Shown here: positions 37,464-46,864 of the stretch, one piece after another | How the letters are laid out: every line of letters starts with the position of its first letter | Numbering within the stretch: position 1 is the stretch's first letter | Origin: Desulfobacteraceae bacterium | GTDB lineage: Bacteria; Desulfobacterota; Desulfobacteria; Desulfobacterales; Desulfosalsimonadaceae | Direction: 5' to 3' | DNA length: 64,000 nt | Assembly: GCA_011390465.1 (NCBI GenBank) | Contig: JAABSH010000007.1 | Coordinates: 50,641 to 114,640, forward strand | Notes under the pieces: model-generated | Told to the model about the DNA's origin: nothing | Databases searched by the model: none | Seen by the model: only the letters and a program-made list of their open reading frames with translations | Made by a program: the position numbers and the translations under genes

Positions 37464-37480
37464 TATAAGGATAGAAAAAA

Positions 37481-37849
37481 ATGATTCAGGCGGAAACTCG
37501 GCTGTCTGTAGCAGATAATTCAGGCGCCAAAAAAGTATACTGCATCAAGGTTCTCGGCGGTTCCAAGCGCCGGTATGCCAGTGTTGGCGACATCATTGTG
37601 GTTTCGGTGAAAGAAGCGATCCCCAATTCCAAGGTGAAAAAGGGTGAAGTGCTGAAAGCTGTAGTGGTCCGCACCAAAAAAGAAATTCGGCGGCCTGACG
37701 GCACCTTTATCAGATTTGATGACAATTCCGCGGTGTTGATCAACGCGCAGCGGGAACCCATTGGAACGCGCATATTCGGACCTGTGGCAAGAGAACTGCG
37801 GGCCCATCATTTTATGAAGATAATTTCACTGGCGCCGGAAGTCATTTAG
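37481..37849 (+). CDS. rplN: 50S ribosomal protein L14
   Basis: L14 lies at the subunit interface and contacts L19 and 16S rRNA helix 14. The 122-residue sequence begins [19 protein letters not shown] and shows [42 protein letters not shown] and [13 protein letters not shown], all typical. ATG 37481 follows ATAAGGAT. It opens the spc operon segment (rplN, rplX, rplE, rpsN, rpsH, rplF, rplR, rpsE, rpmD, rplO, secY), which is complete here. Confidence 0.98.
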   Translation: MIQAETRLSVADNSGAKKVYCIKVLGGSKRRYASVGDIIVVSVKEAIPNSKVKKGEVLKAVVVRTKKEIRRPDGTFIRFDDNSAVLINAQREPIGTRIFGPVARELRAHHFMKIISLAPEVI

Positions 37850-37877
37850 CCGGATCGTGAATTCAGGAGATAAGGGT

Positions 37878-38207
37878 ATGCAAAAGAATAAATGCCGTAT
37901 CAAGAAAAATGATAAGGTAAAAGTGATTGCCGGAAAAGATAATGGCAAGGTCGGTAAGGTCATTGATGTTCTCCAGAAAAAGAACGGGCTGCTGATTGAA
38001 AATGTCAACATGGTCAAACGTCACACCCGGCCCAGCAATACCAATCGCCAGGGCGGGATTATCGAAGGCGAAGCACCGATTCACTGGTCAAATGTCATGC
38101 TGATGTGCAATAAATGTGTTGCGCCTGTGCGGGTCAAGATGAAACGTCTTGAGGATGGCAAAAAAGTACGGGTATGCAGAAAGTGTAATGAAATAATTGA
38201 TGCATAA
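37878..38207 (+). CDS. rplX: 50S ribosomal protein L24
   Basis: L24 is an assembly initiator at the tunnel exit. I choose ATG 37878 (109 residues) because AGGAGATAAGG precedes it; a GTG seven codons earlier is open but lacks a site. The KOW motif VKVIAGKDNGKVGKVIDV lies near the start, followed by VNMVKRHTRPSNTNRQGGIIEGEAPIHWSNVML. The C-terminal half has two Cys pairs (CNKC and CRKC), the zinc-binding form of L24 seen in many anaerobes. The rplE start follows after 24 bases. Confidence 0.97.
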   Translation: MQKNKCRIKKNDKVKVIAGKDNGKVGKVIDVLQKKNGLLIENVNMVKRHTRPSNTNRQGGIIEGEAPIHWSNVMLMCNKCVAPVRVKMKRLEDGKKVRVCRKCNEIIDA

Positions 38208-38231
38208 AATTGCATGCCGGAGGAAGGGTTC

Positions 38232-38768
38232 ATGTCTTTAAAAGCGTTTTACAAAAATGAAGTTGTCTCAAAACTCGTTGAGACCTTCGATTATAAAAAT
38301 ACCATGGAAGTTCCCAAGCTCGAGAAAGTGGTACTGAACGTCGGTATGGGAGAAGCCATCCACAACATCAAGTTGCTGGATTCCGCCCAGGCGGAACTCA
38401 AACTGATTGCCGGCCAGTCGCCGGTTGTCACCCGGGCGCGCAAATCCATCGCCGCCTTCAAGGTGCGCGAAGGAATGCCGATCGGATGCATGGTGACCCT
38501 GCGGCGGGAAAAAATGTACGATTTTTTTGAAAAACTGGTGAATATCGCTCTTCCGCGTGTTCGCGACTTCCGCGGGATATCAGGCAAAGCCTTTGACGGC
38601 AGAGGTAATTACACCCTTGGCATCAAGGAACAGATCATTTTCCCGGAAATCGATTATGATAAGATCGACACCATCAAAGGGATGAATATTACCGTCGTTA
38701 CCACGGCGAAAACTGACCAGGAAGGCAAAGAATTATTAAAATTGTTGGGTATGCCCTTTAGAAATTAA
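38232..38768 (+). CDS. rplE: 50S ribosomal protein L5
   Basis: L5 binds 5S rRNA and contacts P-site tRNA. ATG 38232 (178 residues) is chosen because CGGAGGAAGG precedes it; an earlier ATG at 38214 would include the ribosome-binding site in the coding sequence. Motifs are [20 protein letters not shown] near residue 25, [25 protein letters not shown] near 72, [11 protein letters not shown] near 111 and a [12 protein letters not shown] block near the end. All match the family. No anomaly. Confidence 0.97.
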   Translation: MSLKAFYKNEVVSKLVETFDYKNTMEVPKLEKVVLNVGMGEAIHNIKLLDSAQAELKLIAGQSPVVTRARKSIAAFKVREGMPIGCMVTLRREKMYDFFEKLVNIALPRVRDFRGISGKAFDGRGNYTLGIKEQIIFPEIDYDKIDTIKGMNITVVTTAKTDQEGKELLKLLGMPFRN

Positions 38769-38792
38769 TTTTAATGATCAAAGGAGAGTGTT

Positions 38793-38978
38793 TTGGCTAA
38801 AACATCACTGCGGGTGAAGGCCGCCCGTAAACCGAAATTTTCGGTCAGACAGTATAACCGATGCCCCATCTGCGGCCGCCCGCGCGGCTTTATTCGTAAA
38901 TTCGGTATTTGCCGGCTTTGTTTCCGCGATATGGCTTCCGAAGGTCTGTTGCCCGGTGTTACAAAATCAAGCTGGTAG
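38793..38978 (+). CDS. rpsN: 30S ribosomal protein S14, zinc-binding type
   Basis: This is the short, zinc-binding S14 (type Z) of 61 residues. It has the [20 protein letters not shown] zinc finger (two CxxC pairs) and the conserved end [17 protein letters not shown]. The frame starts at TTG 38793, five bases after AAGGAGAG. Many proteobacteria use the zinc-free long form instead, so the short form fits an anaerobic deltaproteobacterium with several zinc-type ribosomal proteins (L33, L24, L36). Confidence 0.97.
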   Translation: MAKTSLRVKAARKPKFSVRQYNRCPICGRPRGFIRKFGICRLCFRDMASEGLLPGVTKSSW

Positions 38979-39042
38979 TTTTTAAATTTAAGAGCTTAGC
39001 TGTTTCAAATAACCATCATCGTAATTGACGGAGTATGCAACA

Positions 39043-39441
39043 ATGTCGATAAGTGATCCGCTGGCGGACATGCTGACCCGCATCCGGAATGCCGGAAAAG
39101 CAAAGCATGAAAGTGTAGATATTCCCGGTTCCCGGTTAAAGACCGCCCTTGCCAATGTCATGAAAGAACAGGGCTTTATCAAGAACTATAAGTTTATAAA
39201 AGACAACAAACAGGGAACCATCAGAATTTATCTGAAATATGAGCCCAATGACCGCCATGTAATTTACGGCATCAAACGGGTCAGCAAACCCAGTCGCCGC
39301 GTTTATGTCGGTGGAAACGAGATCAGACCGGTTTTAAATGGGTTGGGAATTTCTGTTTTGTCGACATCCAGAGGGTTGCTTACCGATAGACAGGCGGCAA
39401 AAGAAAATATCGGCGGTGAAGTTCTCTGTGAAATCTGGTAG
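39043..39441 (+). CDS. rpsH: 30S ribosomal protein S8
   Basis: S8 is a central 16S rRNA binder and in enterobacteria represses the spc operon. ATG 39043 (132 residues) gives the family N-terminus SISDPLADMLTRIRNA; a TTG six codons earlier is open but less likely. Other motifs are VDIPGSRLKTALANVMKEQGFI near residue 27 and GLGISVLSTSRGLLTDRQA near 100, ending GGEVLCEIW. A GACGGAG stretch precedes the start. The 64-base gap after rpsN is the longest in this block. Confidence 0.97.
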   Translation: MSISDPLADMLTRIRNAGKAKHESVDIPGSRLKTALANVMKEQGFIKNYKFIKDNKQGTIRIYLKYEPNDRHVIYGIKRVSKPSRRVYVGGNEIRPVLNGLGISVLSTSRGLLTDRQAAKENIGGEVLCEIW

Positions 39442-39455
39442 TCAAGGAGAAAGAC

Positions 39456-39989
39456 ATGTCTCGTGTGGGTAAAAAACCGATTGAATTATCGGATAAAATA
39501 AAAGTCTCGTTTTCAAATCAGGTGCTCACGGTGACCGGTGAAAAAGGCACCCTGTCCCGGAGCATTCATCCTGCGGTGGACTTGAATATGGATGATAATG
39601 CCCTGAGTTTTTCCATCAACTCCACGGATAAAAAGACCCGTTCCCTGTGGGGAATGACCCGTGCCCTGGTTGCCAATATGGTGACCGGTGTTTCCAAAGG
39701 GTTTGAACGGGCGTTGGAGATCAACGGGATCGGATATCGGGCGGAACTGAAGGGCAATGCCATTGAACTGAACCTTGGCTATTCTCATCCCATTAATTTT
39801 CCGCTGCCGGAAGGAATTTCCGCCAGTGTTGAAAAAAATATCATCAAATTGTCCGGTATTGACAAAGACCTTCTCGGTTATACCGCTTCATCCATCAGGC
39901 GTCTGCGGCCTCCGGAACCTTACAAGGGAAAAGGGGTTAAATACGCTGAGGAACATATCCAGCGCAAGGCCGGAAAAACGGCAAAATAA
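39456..39989 (+). CDS. rplF: 50S ribosomal protein L6
   Basis: L6 lies near the factor-binding site below the L7/L12 stalk. The 177 residues begin SRVGKKPIELSDKIKVS and include LWGMTRALVANMVTGVSKGFERALEINGIGYRAEL, GYSHPINFPLPEG, and the signature PEPYKGKGVKYAEEHIQRKAGKT at the C-terminus. Two related domains, as in all L6 proteins, can be followed in the sequence. ATG 39456 follows AAGGAGAA. It begins 14 bases after rpsH. Confidence 0.98.
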   Translation: MSRVGKKPIELSDKIKVSFSNQVLTVTGEKGTLSRSIHPAVDLNMDDNALSFSINSTDKKTRSLWGMTRALVANMVTGVSKGFERALEINGIGYRAELKGNAIELNLGYSHPINFPLPEGISASVEKNIIKLSGIDKDLLGYTASSIRRLRPPEPYKGKGVKYAEEHIQRKAGKTAK

Positions 39990-40028
39990 ATAAGCTTTGG
40001 TTCTGAATAACAATAAAAGGTAGAAATC

Positions 40029-40397
40029 ATGGATTCCGCAAACAGAAGACTGGCCCTCCGGCAGAAACGGAAAAAGAGAATTCGAAAAAAAATCACCGGC
40101 ACGGCTGAACGTCCGCGACTGTCGGTTTTTCGCAGCGCGAAACATATCTATTCTCAAATTATTGATGATACACAAGGACTTACCCTGGCTACCGCCTCCA
40201 CCATGGAAAAAGAGATCAGGGAATCTCAGACATTTGAAAATAAAAAGGCTGCCGCTCTGCACATCGGTGAACTGATCGCCCGGCGAGCCAAAGAAAAAGG
40301 GATTTCCGACGTTGTGTTCGACCGCAACGGATTCCTTTACCATGGCCGCATTAAGGCGGTATCTGACGGCGCCCGTAAAGCCGGGCTGAATTTCTAA
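40029..40397 (+). CDS. rplR: 50S ribosomal protein L18
   Basis: L18 binds 5S rRNA together with L5. The 122-residue protein begins with basic sequence [30 protein letters not shown] and continues with [20 protein letters not shown] and [24 protein letters not shown] at the end, all family hallmarks. ATG 40029 follows AAAGGTAG. Spacing to rplF is 39 bases and to rpsE 41 bases. Length is normal. Confidence 0.98.
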   Translation: MDSANRRLALRQKRKKRIRKKITGTAERPRLSVFRSAKHIYSQIIDDTQGLTLATASTMEKEIRESQTFENKKAAALHIGELIARRAKEKGISDVVFDRNGFLYHGRIKAVSDGARKAGLNF

Positions 40398-40438
40398 TGT
40401 ATATCCGTAATTTCATAGTTAATTAAGGAGGCATTGCC

Positions 40439-40933
40439 TTGATAAGGAAAGAAGCAGACGATAATTTAATTGATAAGGTTGTACATATTAACCGGGTCGC
40501 AAAGGTGCACAAAGGCGGCAGAAGATTCAGTTTCAGTGCTGTGGTTGTCGTCGGGGATGGTCAAGGCAGTGTGGGATACGGACTGGGCAAGGCAAATGAA
40601 GTTCCTGAAGCCATCCGCAAAGGGGTGGAAAGCGCCAAAAAAAATATGGTCAGTGTTCCCCTGGTTGACGGTACGATTCCGTATCAGGTTATCGGACGGT
40701 TTGGTGCGGGCCGGGTGTTTTTGAAGCCTGCTGCCCAGGGAACCGGGGTTATCGCGGGGGGTGCGGTTCGCGCAGTGCTGGAAGCCGTGGGTGTGGAAAA
40801 TATTTTGACCAAATGTATGGGGTCCAATAATCCCCATAATGTGGTAAAAGCCACCATCAAAGGGCTTACAGGACTTCAGAGTCGCGAAAAAGCGGCTGCC
40901 AAACGCGGTTTAAACGTTGAGCAATTACAATAA
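40439..40933 (+). CDS. rpsE: 30S ribosomal protein S5
   Basis: S5 affects decoding accuracy and forms part of the mRNA entry site. The 164-residue protein starts with TTG 40439, seven bases after TAAGGAGG. Motifs are [19 protein letters not shown] near the start, [17 protein letters not shown] near residue 44, [28 protein letters not shown] near 88 and [12 protein letters not shown] near 125. The first helix region and the spectinomycin-site loop (VHKGGR) appear unaltered. Confidence 0.98.
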   Translation: MIRKEADDNLIDKVVHINRVAKVHKGGRRFSFSAVVVVGDGQGSVGYGLGKANEVPEAIRKGVESAKKNMVSVPLVDGTIPYQVIGRFGAGRVFLKPAAQGTGVIAGGAVRAVLEAVGVENILTKCMGSNNPHNVVKATIKGLTGLQSREKAAAKRGLNVEQLQ

Positions 40934-40947
40934 GGACACAACAGGAA

Positions 40948-41127
40948 ATGGCTGGAATGATAAAAATTACAATGGTCAAAAGCATGAACGGCCGGCCTGA
41001 GAAACATCGCAAGATTTTGCGCGGCATGGGGCTGACGAAACTGAATAAAACCGTTGAACTGGAAGACACGCCATCCATTCGCGGCATGGTTAATAAAGTA
41101 CAGCATCTTGTGGAAGTGGAGGTTTAG
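40948..41127 (+). CDS. rpmD: 50S ribosomal protein L30
   Basis: L30 is a small large-subunit protein found in many but not all bacteria. The 59 residues (ATG 40948) read IKITMVKSMNGRPEKHRKIL, then GLTKLNKTVELEDTPSIRGMVNKVQHLVEVEV, matching the family. It lies between rpsE (14 bases before) and rplO (3 bases after), as expected for the spc operon. An AGGAAA sequence precedes the start; the stop TAG is at 41125-41127. Confidence 0.96.
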   Translation: MAGMIKITMVKSMNGRPEKHRKILRGMGLTKLNKTVELEDTPSIRGMVNKVQHLVEVEV

Positions 41128-41130
41128 GGC

Positions 41131-41574
41131 ATGAAGTTGAATGAATTATCACCAGCGGAAGGTTCGAGATCTTCGCGTAAACGAAAAGGCCGCGGCGTGG
41201 GTTCCGGTCTTGGTAAAACAGCGGGAAAAGGGACCAAGGGGCATCGCAGCCGTTCCGGCGGCGGCGTCCGGCCGGGGTTTGAAGGCGGTCAGATGCCCCT
41301 TCACCGTCGGCTTCCGAAAAGAGGATTTACCAATATTTTCAAAACCGTGGTCGCGGAAATCAATGTCAGGGATTTAACCCGGTTTGAAAAAGATACGGTT
41401 GTTGATCCGGCACTGCTTGGCTCCTCGGGCCTTGTAAAAAATCGCTATGATGCAATAAAGCTTCTTGGGCAGGGGGATATCGATTTTCCGTTAACCGTAA
41501 AAGTCAATGCCGCAAGCAAATCCGCAATTCAAAAGATTGAAGCGGCAGGTGGAAAAGTAGAGGTACTTTCCTGA
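41131..41574 (+). CDS. rplO: 50S ribosomal protein L15
   Basis: L15 is a late assembly protein of the large subunit. The 147-residue sequence begins [22 protein letters not shown], carries the Gly/Arg-rich extension [26 protein letters not shown] and [17 protein letters not shown], and ends in the globular domain ([22 protein letters not shown]). All are typical. ATG 41131 follows GGAGGTTTAGGGC. The stop shares one base with the secY start (TGATG), so translation is coupled. Confidence 0.98.
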   Translation: MKLNELSPAEGSRSSRKRKGRGVGSGLGKTAGKGTKGHRSRSGGGVRPGFEGGQMPLHRRLPKRGFTNIFKTVVAEINVRDLTRFEKDTVVDPALLGSSGLVKNRYDAIKLLGQGDIDFPLTVKVNAASKSAIQKIEAAGGKVEVLS

Positions 41575-42887
41575 TGGCGGTCACAACCTCCGGTATTCAG
41601 AATATTTTTAAAATTCCTGAGCTGAAACGGCGCATTCTTTTTTCGCTTGCATTTCTTGCCATTTACCGGGTCGGTGTCCATATTCCCACTCCGGGGGTTG
41701 ACGGCGATGCACTGGCCCGTTTTTTTGCTCAGTACCAGGATACGCTTTTTGGCATCTTTAATATGTTTTCCGGCGGCGCTCTTGAGCGGTTGTCCGTGTT
41801 TGCCCTGGGTATTATGCCCTACATCAGCGCATCCATTATTCTGCAGTTGCTGACAGTGGTGTTTCCTCATCTTGAGCGACTGAAAAAAGAAGGGGAACAG
41901 GGCCGGAAGAAAATTACCCAGTATACCCGCTACGGCACCATTGTATTGAGTATTATCCAGGGGTTCGGCATCAGCGTGGGGCTGGAAAATATGGCGGCAC
42001 CGGGCGGCGCAACCATTGTGCTGACGCCAGGCTGGTCTTTCCGGATCATGACGGTCATCACGCTCACCGCAGGGACGGCATTTATCATGTGGCTGGGGGA
42101 GCAGATCAGCGAACGGGGAATTGGAAACGGTATTTCCCTGATAATTTTTGCCGGTATTGTGGCCCGGATGCCTCAGGCCATCGGCAATACCTTCAGTATG
42201 CTCTCAACCGGTGAAATGGGAATTTTTGTTGTGGTGCTTTTGACTGTACTGATGGTTGGGGTGATTGCGTTTATAAATTTCATGGAACAGGGCCAGCGCC
42301 GTATTCCGGTGCAATATGCCAAACGGGTGGTGGGTCGCCGGATGTATGGCGGCCAGAGCACGCACCTTCCCCTCAAGATCAATACCTCAGGGGTTATTCC
42401 GCCGATTTTTGCCTCATCGCTTATTATGTTTCCGGCAACATTGGCGTCTTTTTTCAAAGATGTCACCATTATGCAGTACATTTCAAATGCATTGCGGCCC
42501 GGCGCCCTGATTTATGAAACGATGTTTGTGGGATTTATCTTTTTCTTCTGTTATTTTTATACTGCCATTGTTTTTAATCCCGCGGATGTTGCGGAGAATA
42601 TGAAAAAATATGGCGGATACATTCCCGGCATCCGTCCGGGAAAGCGCACAGCGGATTATATTGACAAAGTATTGACCCGCATTACGCTCGGAGGGGCCGC
42701 CTATGTCTCAGCGGTCTGTGTGCTCCCCTCGGTGCTCATGACCCAGCTCAATGTTCCGTTTTATTTTGGCGGCACGTCGCTTCTGATTGTCGTCGGGGTG
42801 GCCATGGACACGGTCGGGCAGGTAGAATCTCACTTGATTACCCGAAATTATGACGGGTTTTTGGCATCCGGCAAAATCAAGCGGTAA
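41574..42887 (+). CDS. secY: Preprotein translocase subunit SecY
   Basis: SecY forms the protein-conducting channel in the inner membrane. The 437-residue protein has ten predicted membrane helices, beginning near residue 18 ([25 protein letters not shown]). Conserved parts are [27 protein letters not shown] near 65, the [18 protein letters not shown] block near 165, [13 protein letters not shown] near 245 and the cytoplasmic loop with [11 protein letters not shown] near 350. ATG 41574 overlaps the rplO stop. Unlike in many bacteria, adk and map do not follow; infA comes next. Confidence 0.98.
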   Translation: MAVTTSGIQNIFKIPELKRRILFSLAFLAIYRVGVHIPTPGVDGDALARFFAQYQDTLFGIFNMFSGGALERLSVFALGIMPYISASIILQLLTVVFPHLERLKKEGEQGRKKITQYTRYGTIVLSIIQGFGISVGLENMAAPGGATIVLTPGWSFRIMTVITLTAGTAFIMWLGEQISERGIGNGISLIIFAGIVARMPQAIGNTFSMLSTGEMGIFVVVLLTVLMVGVIAFINFMEQGQRRIPVQYAKRVVGRRMYGGQSTHLPLKINTSGVIPPIFASSLIMFPATLASFFKDVTIMQYISNALRPGALIYETMFVGFIFFFCYFYTAIVFNPADVAENMKKYGGYIPGIRPGKRTADYIDKVLTRITLGGAAYVSAVCVLPSVLMTQLNVPFYFGGTSLLIVVGVAMDTVGQVESHLITRNYDGFLASGKIKR

Positions 42888-42974
42888 CCCGACGGTTTGT
42901 CGGTAAAACAGCAGATGGAAACGCAACGGTTAACAGACATCTGCATTCAGCCCAATATTTATCAGGAGTATTAA

Positions 42975-43193
42975 ATGGCAAAAGAAGAACCGATCAAGGT
43001 CCAGGGTAAGGTTGTTGAAACCCTGCCCAATGCCATGTTTAAAGTGGTTCTTGAAAATGAGCATCAGGTGCTTGCGCATATTTCAGGGAAAATGCGAATG
43101 CATTTTATCAAGATTTTACCCGGAGACACGGTTACGGTGGAATTGTCTCCCTATGATCTTACCCGGGGAAGAATTACCTACCGGTCAAAGTAG
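42975..43193 (+). CDS. infA: Translation initiation factor IF-1
   Basis: IF-1 is a single OB-fold that covers the ribosomal A site during initiation. The 72-residue protein begins [21 protein letters not shown] and has the family blocks [44 protein letters not shown] in sequence, with length exactly as expected. ATG 42975 follows TCAGGAG. It lies between secY (87 bases) and rpmJ (79 bases), a common arrangement. Confidence 0.98.
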   Translation: MAKEEPIKVQGKVVETLPNAMFKVVLENEHQVLAHISGKMRMHFIKILPGDTVTVELSPYDLTRGRITYRSK

Positions 43194-43272
43194 GGTGTAT
43201 CCGCAAGCATTAATGCCGATAGATATTATCCATTGATAATTTGATTGAGAAGATTGGAATAAAGGTGATGGT

Positions 43273-43386
43273 ATGAAGGTAAGCGCATCCGTAAAAAAGA
43301 GATGTCGGAATTGCAAAATCGTTAAGCGAAAAGGCATTGTACGTGTCATTTGTGTCAACAAAAGACATAAACAGCGTCAGGGTTAA
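43273..43386 (+). CDS. rpmJ: 50S ribosomal protein L36
   Basis: This 37-residue protein starts at ATG 43273 after AAAGGTGATGG. It reads [20 protein letters not shown], then [16 protein letters not shown]. The zinc ribbon (CxxC near residue 11, Cys27 and His32) is complete, so this is the zinc-binding form. Such a short gene is easily missed, but its place between infA and rpsM is conserved in many bacteria. Confidence 0.96.
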   Translation: MKVSASVKKRCRNCKIVKRKGIVRVICVNKRHKQRQG

Positions 43387-43415
43387 GGGATATATCGCAT
43401 ACAAGGAGGCGGACA

Positions 43416-43799
43416 TTGGCAAGAATTGCAGGCGTTGATTTACCCAGGGGTAAACGAATCGTAGTTGGCTTAACATATATTTATGGTGTCGGGCTGTCCA
43501 CATCTCAGAAGATACTGGCGAAGCTGGATATTGATGAAAACGTTAAGACAGACGAACTGTCTGACGGGGAAGTCAATCAGATTCGTAAAGTGATAGATGA
43601 TGAGTACAAGGTTGAAGGTGAGCTTCGTACTGAATTATCTATGAATATTAAACGATTGATGGATTTGGGGTGCTACCGTGGCCTGCGTCACAGACGATCC
43701 CTCCCGGTTCGGGGCCAGCGCACCAGCACCAACGCGCGGACACGAAAAGGACCACGGCGTACAGCGGTAAAGAAAAAAGGCGCACCTGGCAAAAAGTAA
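43416..43799 (+). CDS. rpsM: 30S ribosomal protein S13
   Basis: S13 bridges the 30S head with the 50S subunit and touches P-site tRNA. The 127-residue sequence begins [25 protein letters not shown] and carries [42 protein letters not shown] parts and a basic tail. The start is TTG 43416, six bases after AAGGAGGCG. It opens the alpha operon (rpsM, rpsK, rpsD, rpoA, rplQ), here complete. Confidence 0.98.
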   Translation: MARIAGVDLPRGKRIVVGLTYIYGVGLSTSQKILAKLDIDENVKTDELSDGEVNQIRKVIDDEYKVEGELRTELSMNIKRLMDLGCYRGLRHRRSLPVRGQRTSTNARTRKGPRRTAVKKKGAPGKK

Positions 43800-43822
43800 T
43801 ATAATATATAAAGGCTGATTCA

Positions 43823-44209
43823 ATGGCAAAAAGAGCAAAGATCAAGAAAAAAGTTAAAAAGAATATACTGAACGGCGTTGTTCATATTCAGTCGACTTTT
43901 AATAATACCATTGTGACCATTACAGATCCCAACGGTAATGTGCTCTCATGGTCCACGGCGGGGATGAACGGGTTTAAAGGTTCCCGTAAGAGTACGCCTT
44001 TTGCTGCGCAGCTGGCCTCCCAGGATGCTGCCAAAAAGGCGATGGAACACGGATTGCGAAATGTTGAAGTGTATGTCAAAGGGCCTGGGCCCGGACGGGA
44101 ATCCGCTTTAAAGTCTTTACAGTCCACCGGCCTGACGGTTACCCAGATCAAAGATGTCACCCCAATCCCCCACAACGGATGCAAGCCTAAAAAGCGCCGG
44201 CGGGTCTAA
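43823..44209 (+). CDS. rpsK: 30S ribosomal protein S11
   Basis: S11 lies on the platform of the small subunit near the E site. The 128-residue protein has [30 protein letters not shown] near residue 17, [15 protein letters not shown] near 52, [17 protein letters not shown] near 84 and a conserved end [15 protein letters not shown] 43823 is 23 bases after rpsM; the site before it (AAGGCTG) is weak. The length is normal. Confidence 0.98.
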   Translation: MAKRAKIKKKVKKNILNGVVHIQSTFNNTIVTITDPNGNVLSWSTAGMNGFKGSRKSTPFAAQLASQDAAKKAMEHGLRNVEVYVKGPGPGRESALKSLQSTGLTVTQIKDVTPIPHNGCKPKKRRRV

Positions 44210-44293
44210 ACGGTTTTTCCGTCTTTCTTTTGCGGATTTTTATTAATTGAACATACCGCACTGGGGTAACACAAAAAATACATCGCTTAATGA

Positions 44294-44320
44294 CCGTGAC
44301 CGCCGAAACGGCGAGTACGG
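44294..44320 (+). promoter_or_regulatory. Hairpin in the rpsD leader
   Basis: CGCCG-AAA-CGGCG (44301-44313) is enclosed by CCGT (44294) and ACGG (44317), separated by a 3x3 internal loop. It lies 29 bases before the rpsD start, in a 139-base gap. S4 controls its own operon in several bacteria, so this may be an S4-binding element; that is inference. Confidence 0.4.
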
Positions 44321-44348
44321 GCAATTGTCATAACAAGGGGAGGATAAG

Positions 44349-44978
44349 TTGTCACGATACAGAGGATCTGTTTGCCGGTTGTGCCGGCGGGAGAATATAA
44401 AGTTATATCTCAAGGGGGATCGTTGCTATTCTGATAAATGCGCATTTGATCGGAGAAGCTACGCACCGGGGCAGCATGGACAGCGGCGCGGCGGAAAAAT
44501 TTCTGGTTACGGGCTTCAGCTTCGTGAAAAACAGAAAGTAAAACGCAGCTATTGTCTGTCGGAAAAGCAGTTCAAGCTGACGTATTCACGGGCGGATCAA
44601 AAAAAAGGGATTACCGGTATCAATCTGCTGGTGATGCTCGAGCGGCGCCTGGACAATGTGGTCTACCGGCTGGGATTTGCCAATTCCAGGCCCCAGGCCC
44701 GGCAGCTGGTCCGTCATGGCCATTTTCTGGTTAACGGAAAAAAAGTCGACATTCCTTCCTATCAGGTTAAAGCCGGCGATTTTGTATTGCTTCGGGAAAA
44801 GAGCCGAAGCATGCAGGTTATTACCGACGCTTTGGAAGCGGTTGTCCGTCGCAGCATGCCCCAATGGCTTGAGCTTGAAAAAGATAATTTCAAAGGCATG
44901 GTAAAAGCTGATCCGGTTCGGGAAGATATCACAATGCCGATTCAGGAAAACCAGATCGTAGAGCTTTATTCCAGATAA
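44349..44978 (+). CDS. rpsD: 30S ribosomal protein S4
   Basis: S4 initiates 16S rRNA folding and helps to open mRNA structure. The 209-residue protein starts at TTG 44349 after AAGGGGAGGA. It has the N-terminal Cys set ([29 protein letters not shown] parts: four Cys that can hold zinc), [28 protein letters not shown] parts, and the S4 RNA-binding domain [30 protein letters not shown] near residue 100. Length is normal. It is separated from rpsK and rpoA by structured spacers of about 139 bases each. Confidence 0.98.
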   Translation: MSRYRGSVCRLCRRENIKLYLKGDRCYSDKCAFDRRSYAPGQHGQRRGGKISGYGLQLREKQKVKRSYCLSEKQFKLTYSRADQKKGITGINLLVMLERRLDNVVYRLGFANSRPQARQLVRHGHFLVNGKKVDIPSYQVKAGDFVLLREKSRSMQVITDALEAVVRRSMPQWLELEKDNFKGMVKADPVREDITMPIQENQIVELYSR

Positions 44979-44997
44979 ACCGATTTTCAGCGGCAAT

Positions 44998-45071
44998 GCC
45001 ATTTCCCGTCTGTTTTGTTTCTACGGCCGGGCGGAAATGGCGTTTTCCATAACAGGCCTGGTTGAGGCCTG
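44998..45071 (+). promoter_or_regulatory. Two hairpins between rpsD and rpoA
   Basis: First stem: GCCATTTCC (44998-45006) with GGAAATGGC (45033-45041), followed by GTTTTCC. Second stem: CAGGCCT (45053-45059), loop GGTTG, AGGCCTG (45065-45071). They could limit read-through into rpoA or guide RNA processing. Confidence 0.5.
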
Positions 45072-45116
45072 CTGGTGTTCAGAAATCGGACATTTAAATA
45101 AATTTGGAGAGATAAC

Positions 45117-46154
45117 ATGTCATTAAATGAAATTACATATATGAACTGGCGCGAAATCATCAAACCTGAAAAGGTGCAGATTGCCAGCCAGAGTCCGGTT
45201 TACGGCAAGTTTGTCTGGGAACCCCTGGAGCGCGGGTTCGGCATTACGATTGGTAATTCATTACGGCGCATTATTTTATCCTCTCTTTGCGGCTCTGCCA
45301 TTGTCTCTGTAAAATTTGACGGTGTTATGCATGAATTTTCCACAGTCCCCGGTGTGCTTGAGGATGTGTCGGAAATTATTCTGAACCTGAAGAATGTCCG
45401 CCTGAAAATGGATGATGCAGAACCAAAGAGGATTGAAATTAATGCCAAAGGGGAGCGCATTGTCACGGCCGCAGACATTACAAGTCCGGATGGAAAAGTC
45501 ACCATATTGAATCCTGACCTGCATATCGCCACCCTTTCTGAAGAAGCCAGTTTCCGGGCAGAGATGACGGTCAAAGCCGGAAAAGGGTATTCCCTGGCGG
45601 AAGCCAATAAAGATCCTGAAGAACCGGTGGGCACCATTTTTATTGATTCGGTTTTTTCTCCGGTGAAACGCGTGAATTACCGCGTCAGCAATGCCCGTAT
45701 CGGCCAGAAAACCGACTATGATAAGCTGACCCTGGAGATCTGGACGGATGGTTCGGTTGCTCCGGAAGATACGGTGGCTTTTGCCGCCAAGATACTCAAA
45801 GAGCAGATGAATGTATTTATTAACTTTGATGAGGATCTTGAACCTGAATTTACGGAAAACGATACAGAAGAAACCAAATCACCGTATAATGATAATCTGT
45901 ATCTGGATGTGGATGAGCTGGAACTTTCCGTTCGCAGCGCCAACTGCCTGCGCAATGCCAACATTACCAAAATTTATCAGCTGGTGGAACGTACGGAAGC
46001 TGAAATGCTGAAAACGAAAAATTTCGGACGGAAATCATTAAATGAGATCAAGGAGTTGCTGGCGGACCTGGGGCTGTCTCTGGGTATGGATCTTGAATCC
46101 TTTGAGCCGCCGGATGACGATGATGACGACGACGATATTGACCAAGGGGAATAA
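45117..46154 (+). CDS. rpoA: DNA-directed RNA polymerase subunit alpha
   Basis: RpoA dimerises to start polymerase assembly. The 345-residue protein has the N-terminal domain ([28 protein letters not shown] parts near residue 27) and the C-terminal helix-hairpin-helix domain that binds UP elements ([14 protein letters not shown], then [24 protein letters not shown]). It ends in an acidic run of eight Asp residues before IDQGE, longer than in most relatives. ATG 45117 is preceded by TTGGAGAG. It follows two hairpins and precedes rplQ by six bases. Confidence 0.98.
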   Translation: MSLNEITYMNWREIIKPEKVQIASQSPVYGKFVWEPLERGFGITIGNSLRRIILSSLCGSAIVSVKFDGVMHEFSTVPGVLEDVSEIILNLKNVRLKMDDAEPKRIEINAKGERIVTAADITSPDGKVTILNPDLHIATLSEEASFRAEMTVKAGKGYSLAEANKDPEEPVGTIFIDSVFSPVKRVNYRVSNARIGQKTDYDKLTLEIWTDGSVAPEDTVAFAAKILKEQMNVFINFDEDLEPEFTENDTEETKSPYNDNLYLDVDELELSVRSANCLRNANITKIYQLVERTEAEMLKTKNFGRKSLNEIKELLADLGLSLGMDLESFEPPDDDDDDDDIDQGE

Positions 46155-46160
46155 TGCAGT

Positions 46161-46604
46161 ATGAGACATCGTAAGAGCGGAGTAAAACTCAACAGAACAA
46201 GCAGTCACAGAAGCGCCATGTTCCGGAATATGGTGACCTCTTTGTTTAAATATGATCGTGTGACCACCACTGATCCCAAAGCCAAAGAGCTTCGCCGGTG
46301 GGCGGATCAGTTGATTACCCTGGCAAAGCGGGGCGATCTGCATGCCAGACGTCAGGCCATGGCCATTATCAGGGAAAAAAATGTGGTGCACAAATTGTTT
46401 AATGACGCACCGGATCGGTTTTCCGGTAAATCCGGCGGGTACACCCGGCTGGTGAAAGTGGGGCTGCGCAAAGGGGATGCCGCCGTGCTTTCCATGGTCG
46501 AACTGACCGGTGCCCCGATCATTTCTGAAGACCGGAAAAAAAGCGCAAAATCCGATAAAAAAGCGGATCCAGCCCCTGCATCCAGCGACGCATCGGCTGA
46601 ATAA
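46161..46604 (+). CDS. rplQ: 50S ribosomal protein L17
   Basis: L17 lies near the tunnel exit. The 147 residues begin MRHRKSGVKLNRTSSHRSAMFRNMVTSLFKYDRVTT in pieces typical of the family, continue with AKELRRWADQLITLAKRGDLHARRQA, and end with GGYTRLVKVGLRKGDAAVLSMVEL. After about residue 118 there is an Ala/Lys/Ser-rich tail of about 30 residues that most L17 proteins lack. ATG 46161 follows AAGGGGAATAA, six bases after rpoA. A strong terminator follows, closing the 30-kb cluster. Confidence 0.97.
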   Translation: MRHRKSGVKLNRTSSHRSAMFRNMVTSLFKYDRVTTTDPKAKELRRWADQLITLAKRGDLHARRQAMAIIREKNVVHKLFNDAPDRFSGKSGGYTRLVKVGLRKGDAAVLSMVELTGAPIISEDRKKSAKSDKKADPAPASSDASAE

Positions 46605-46673
46605 ACGGCACTTTTTTAAAAACTACAATTAAATCTGTAAATTAAATGTCGGTATCCCTATCGATGTTTGATT

Positions 46674-46725
46674 AAAAGCCTTGCCATCCCCCCATGATGT
46701 TTTTACATCGGCAAGGCTTTTTTTA
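46674..46725 (+). terminator. Terminator of the alpha operon
   Basis: AAAAGCCTTGCC (46674-46685) pairs with GGCAAGGCTTTT (46710-46721), a 12-bp perfect stem. The right arm continues into a T-run of seven. The long loop is partly self-complementary (ATGATGT/ACAT). It ends the ribosomal super-cluster. Confidence 0.85.
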
Positions 46726-46864
46726 TTGGGCCTGGCTGCTGGATTTTTTCGGTTTTAGGTTGCGGCATGCCGGGCCGCTGCTGTCTTTTTTTCTATGGCA
46801 CCCGAAACTTCCTTATTTCGTGACACTCTTTTGATTTTCTGATTTTCTGCTGTTGTGCCGGCTT

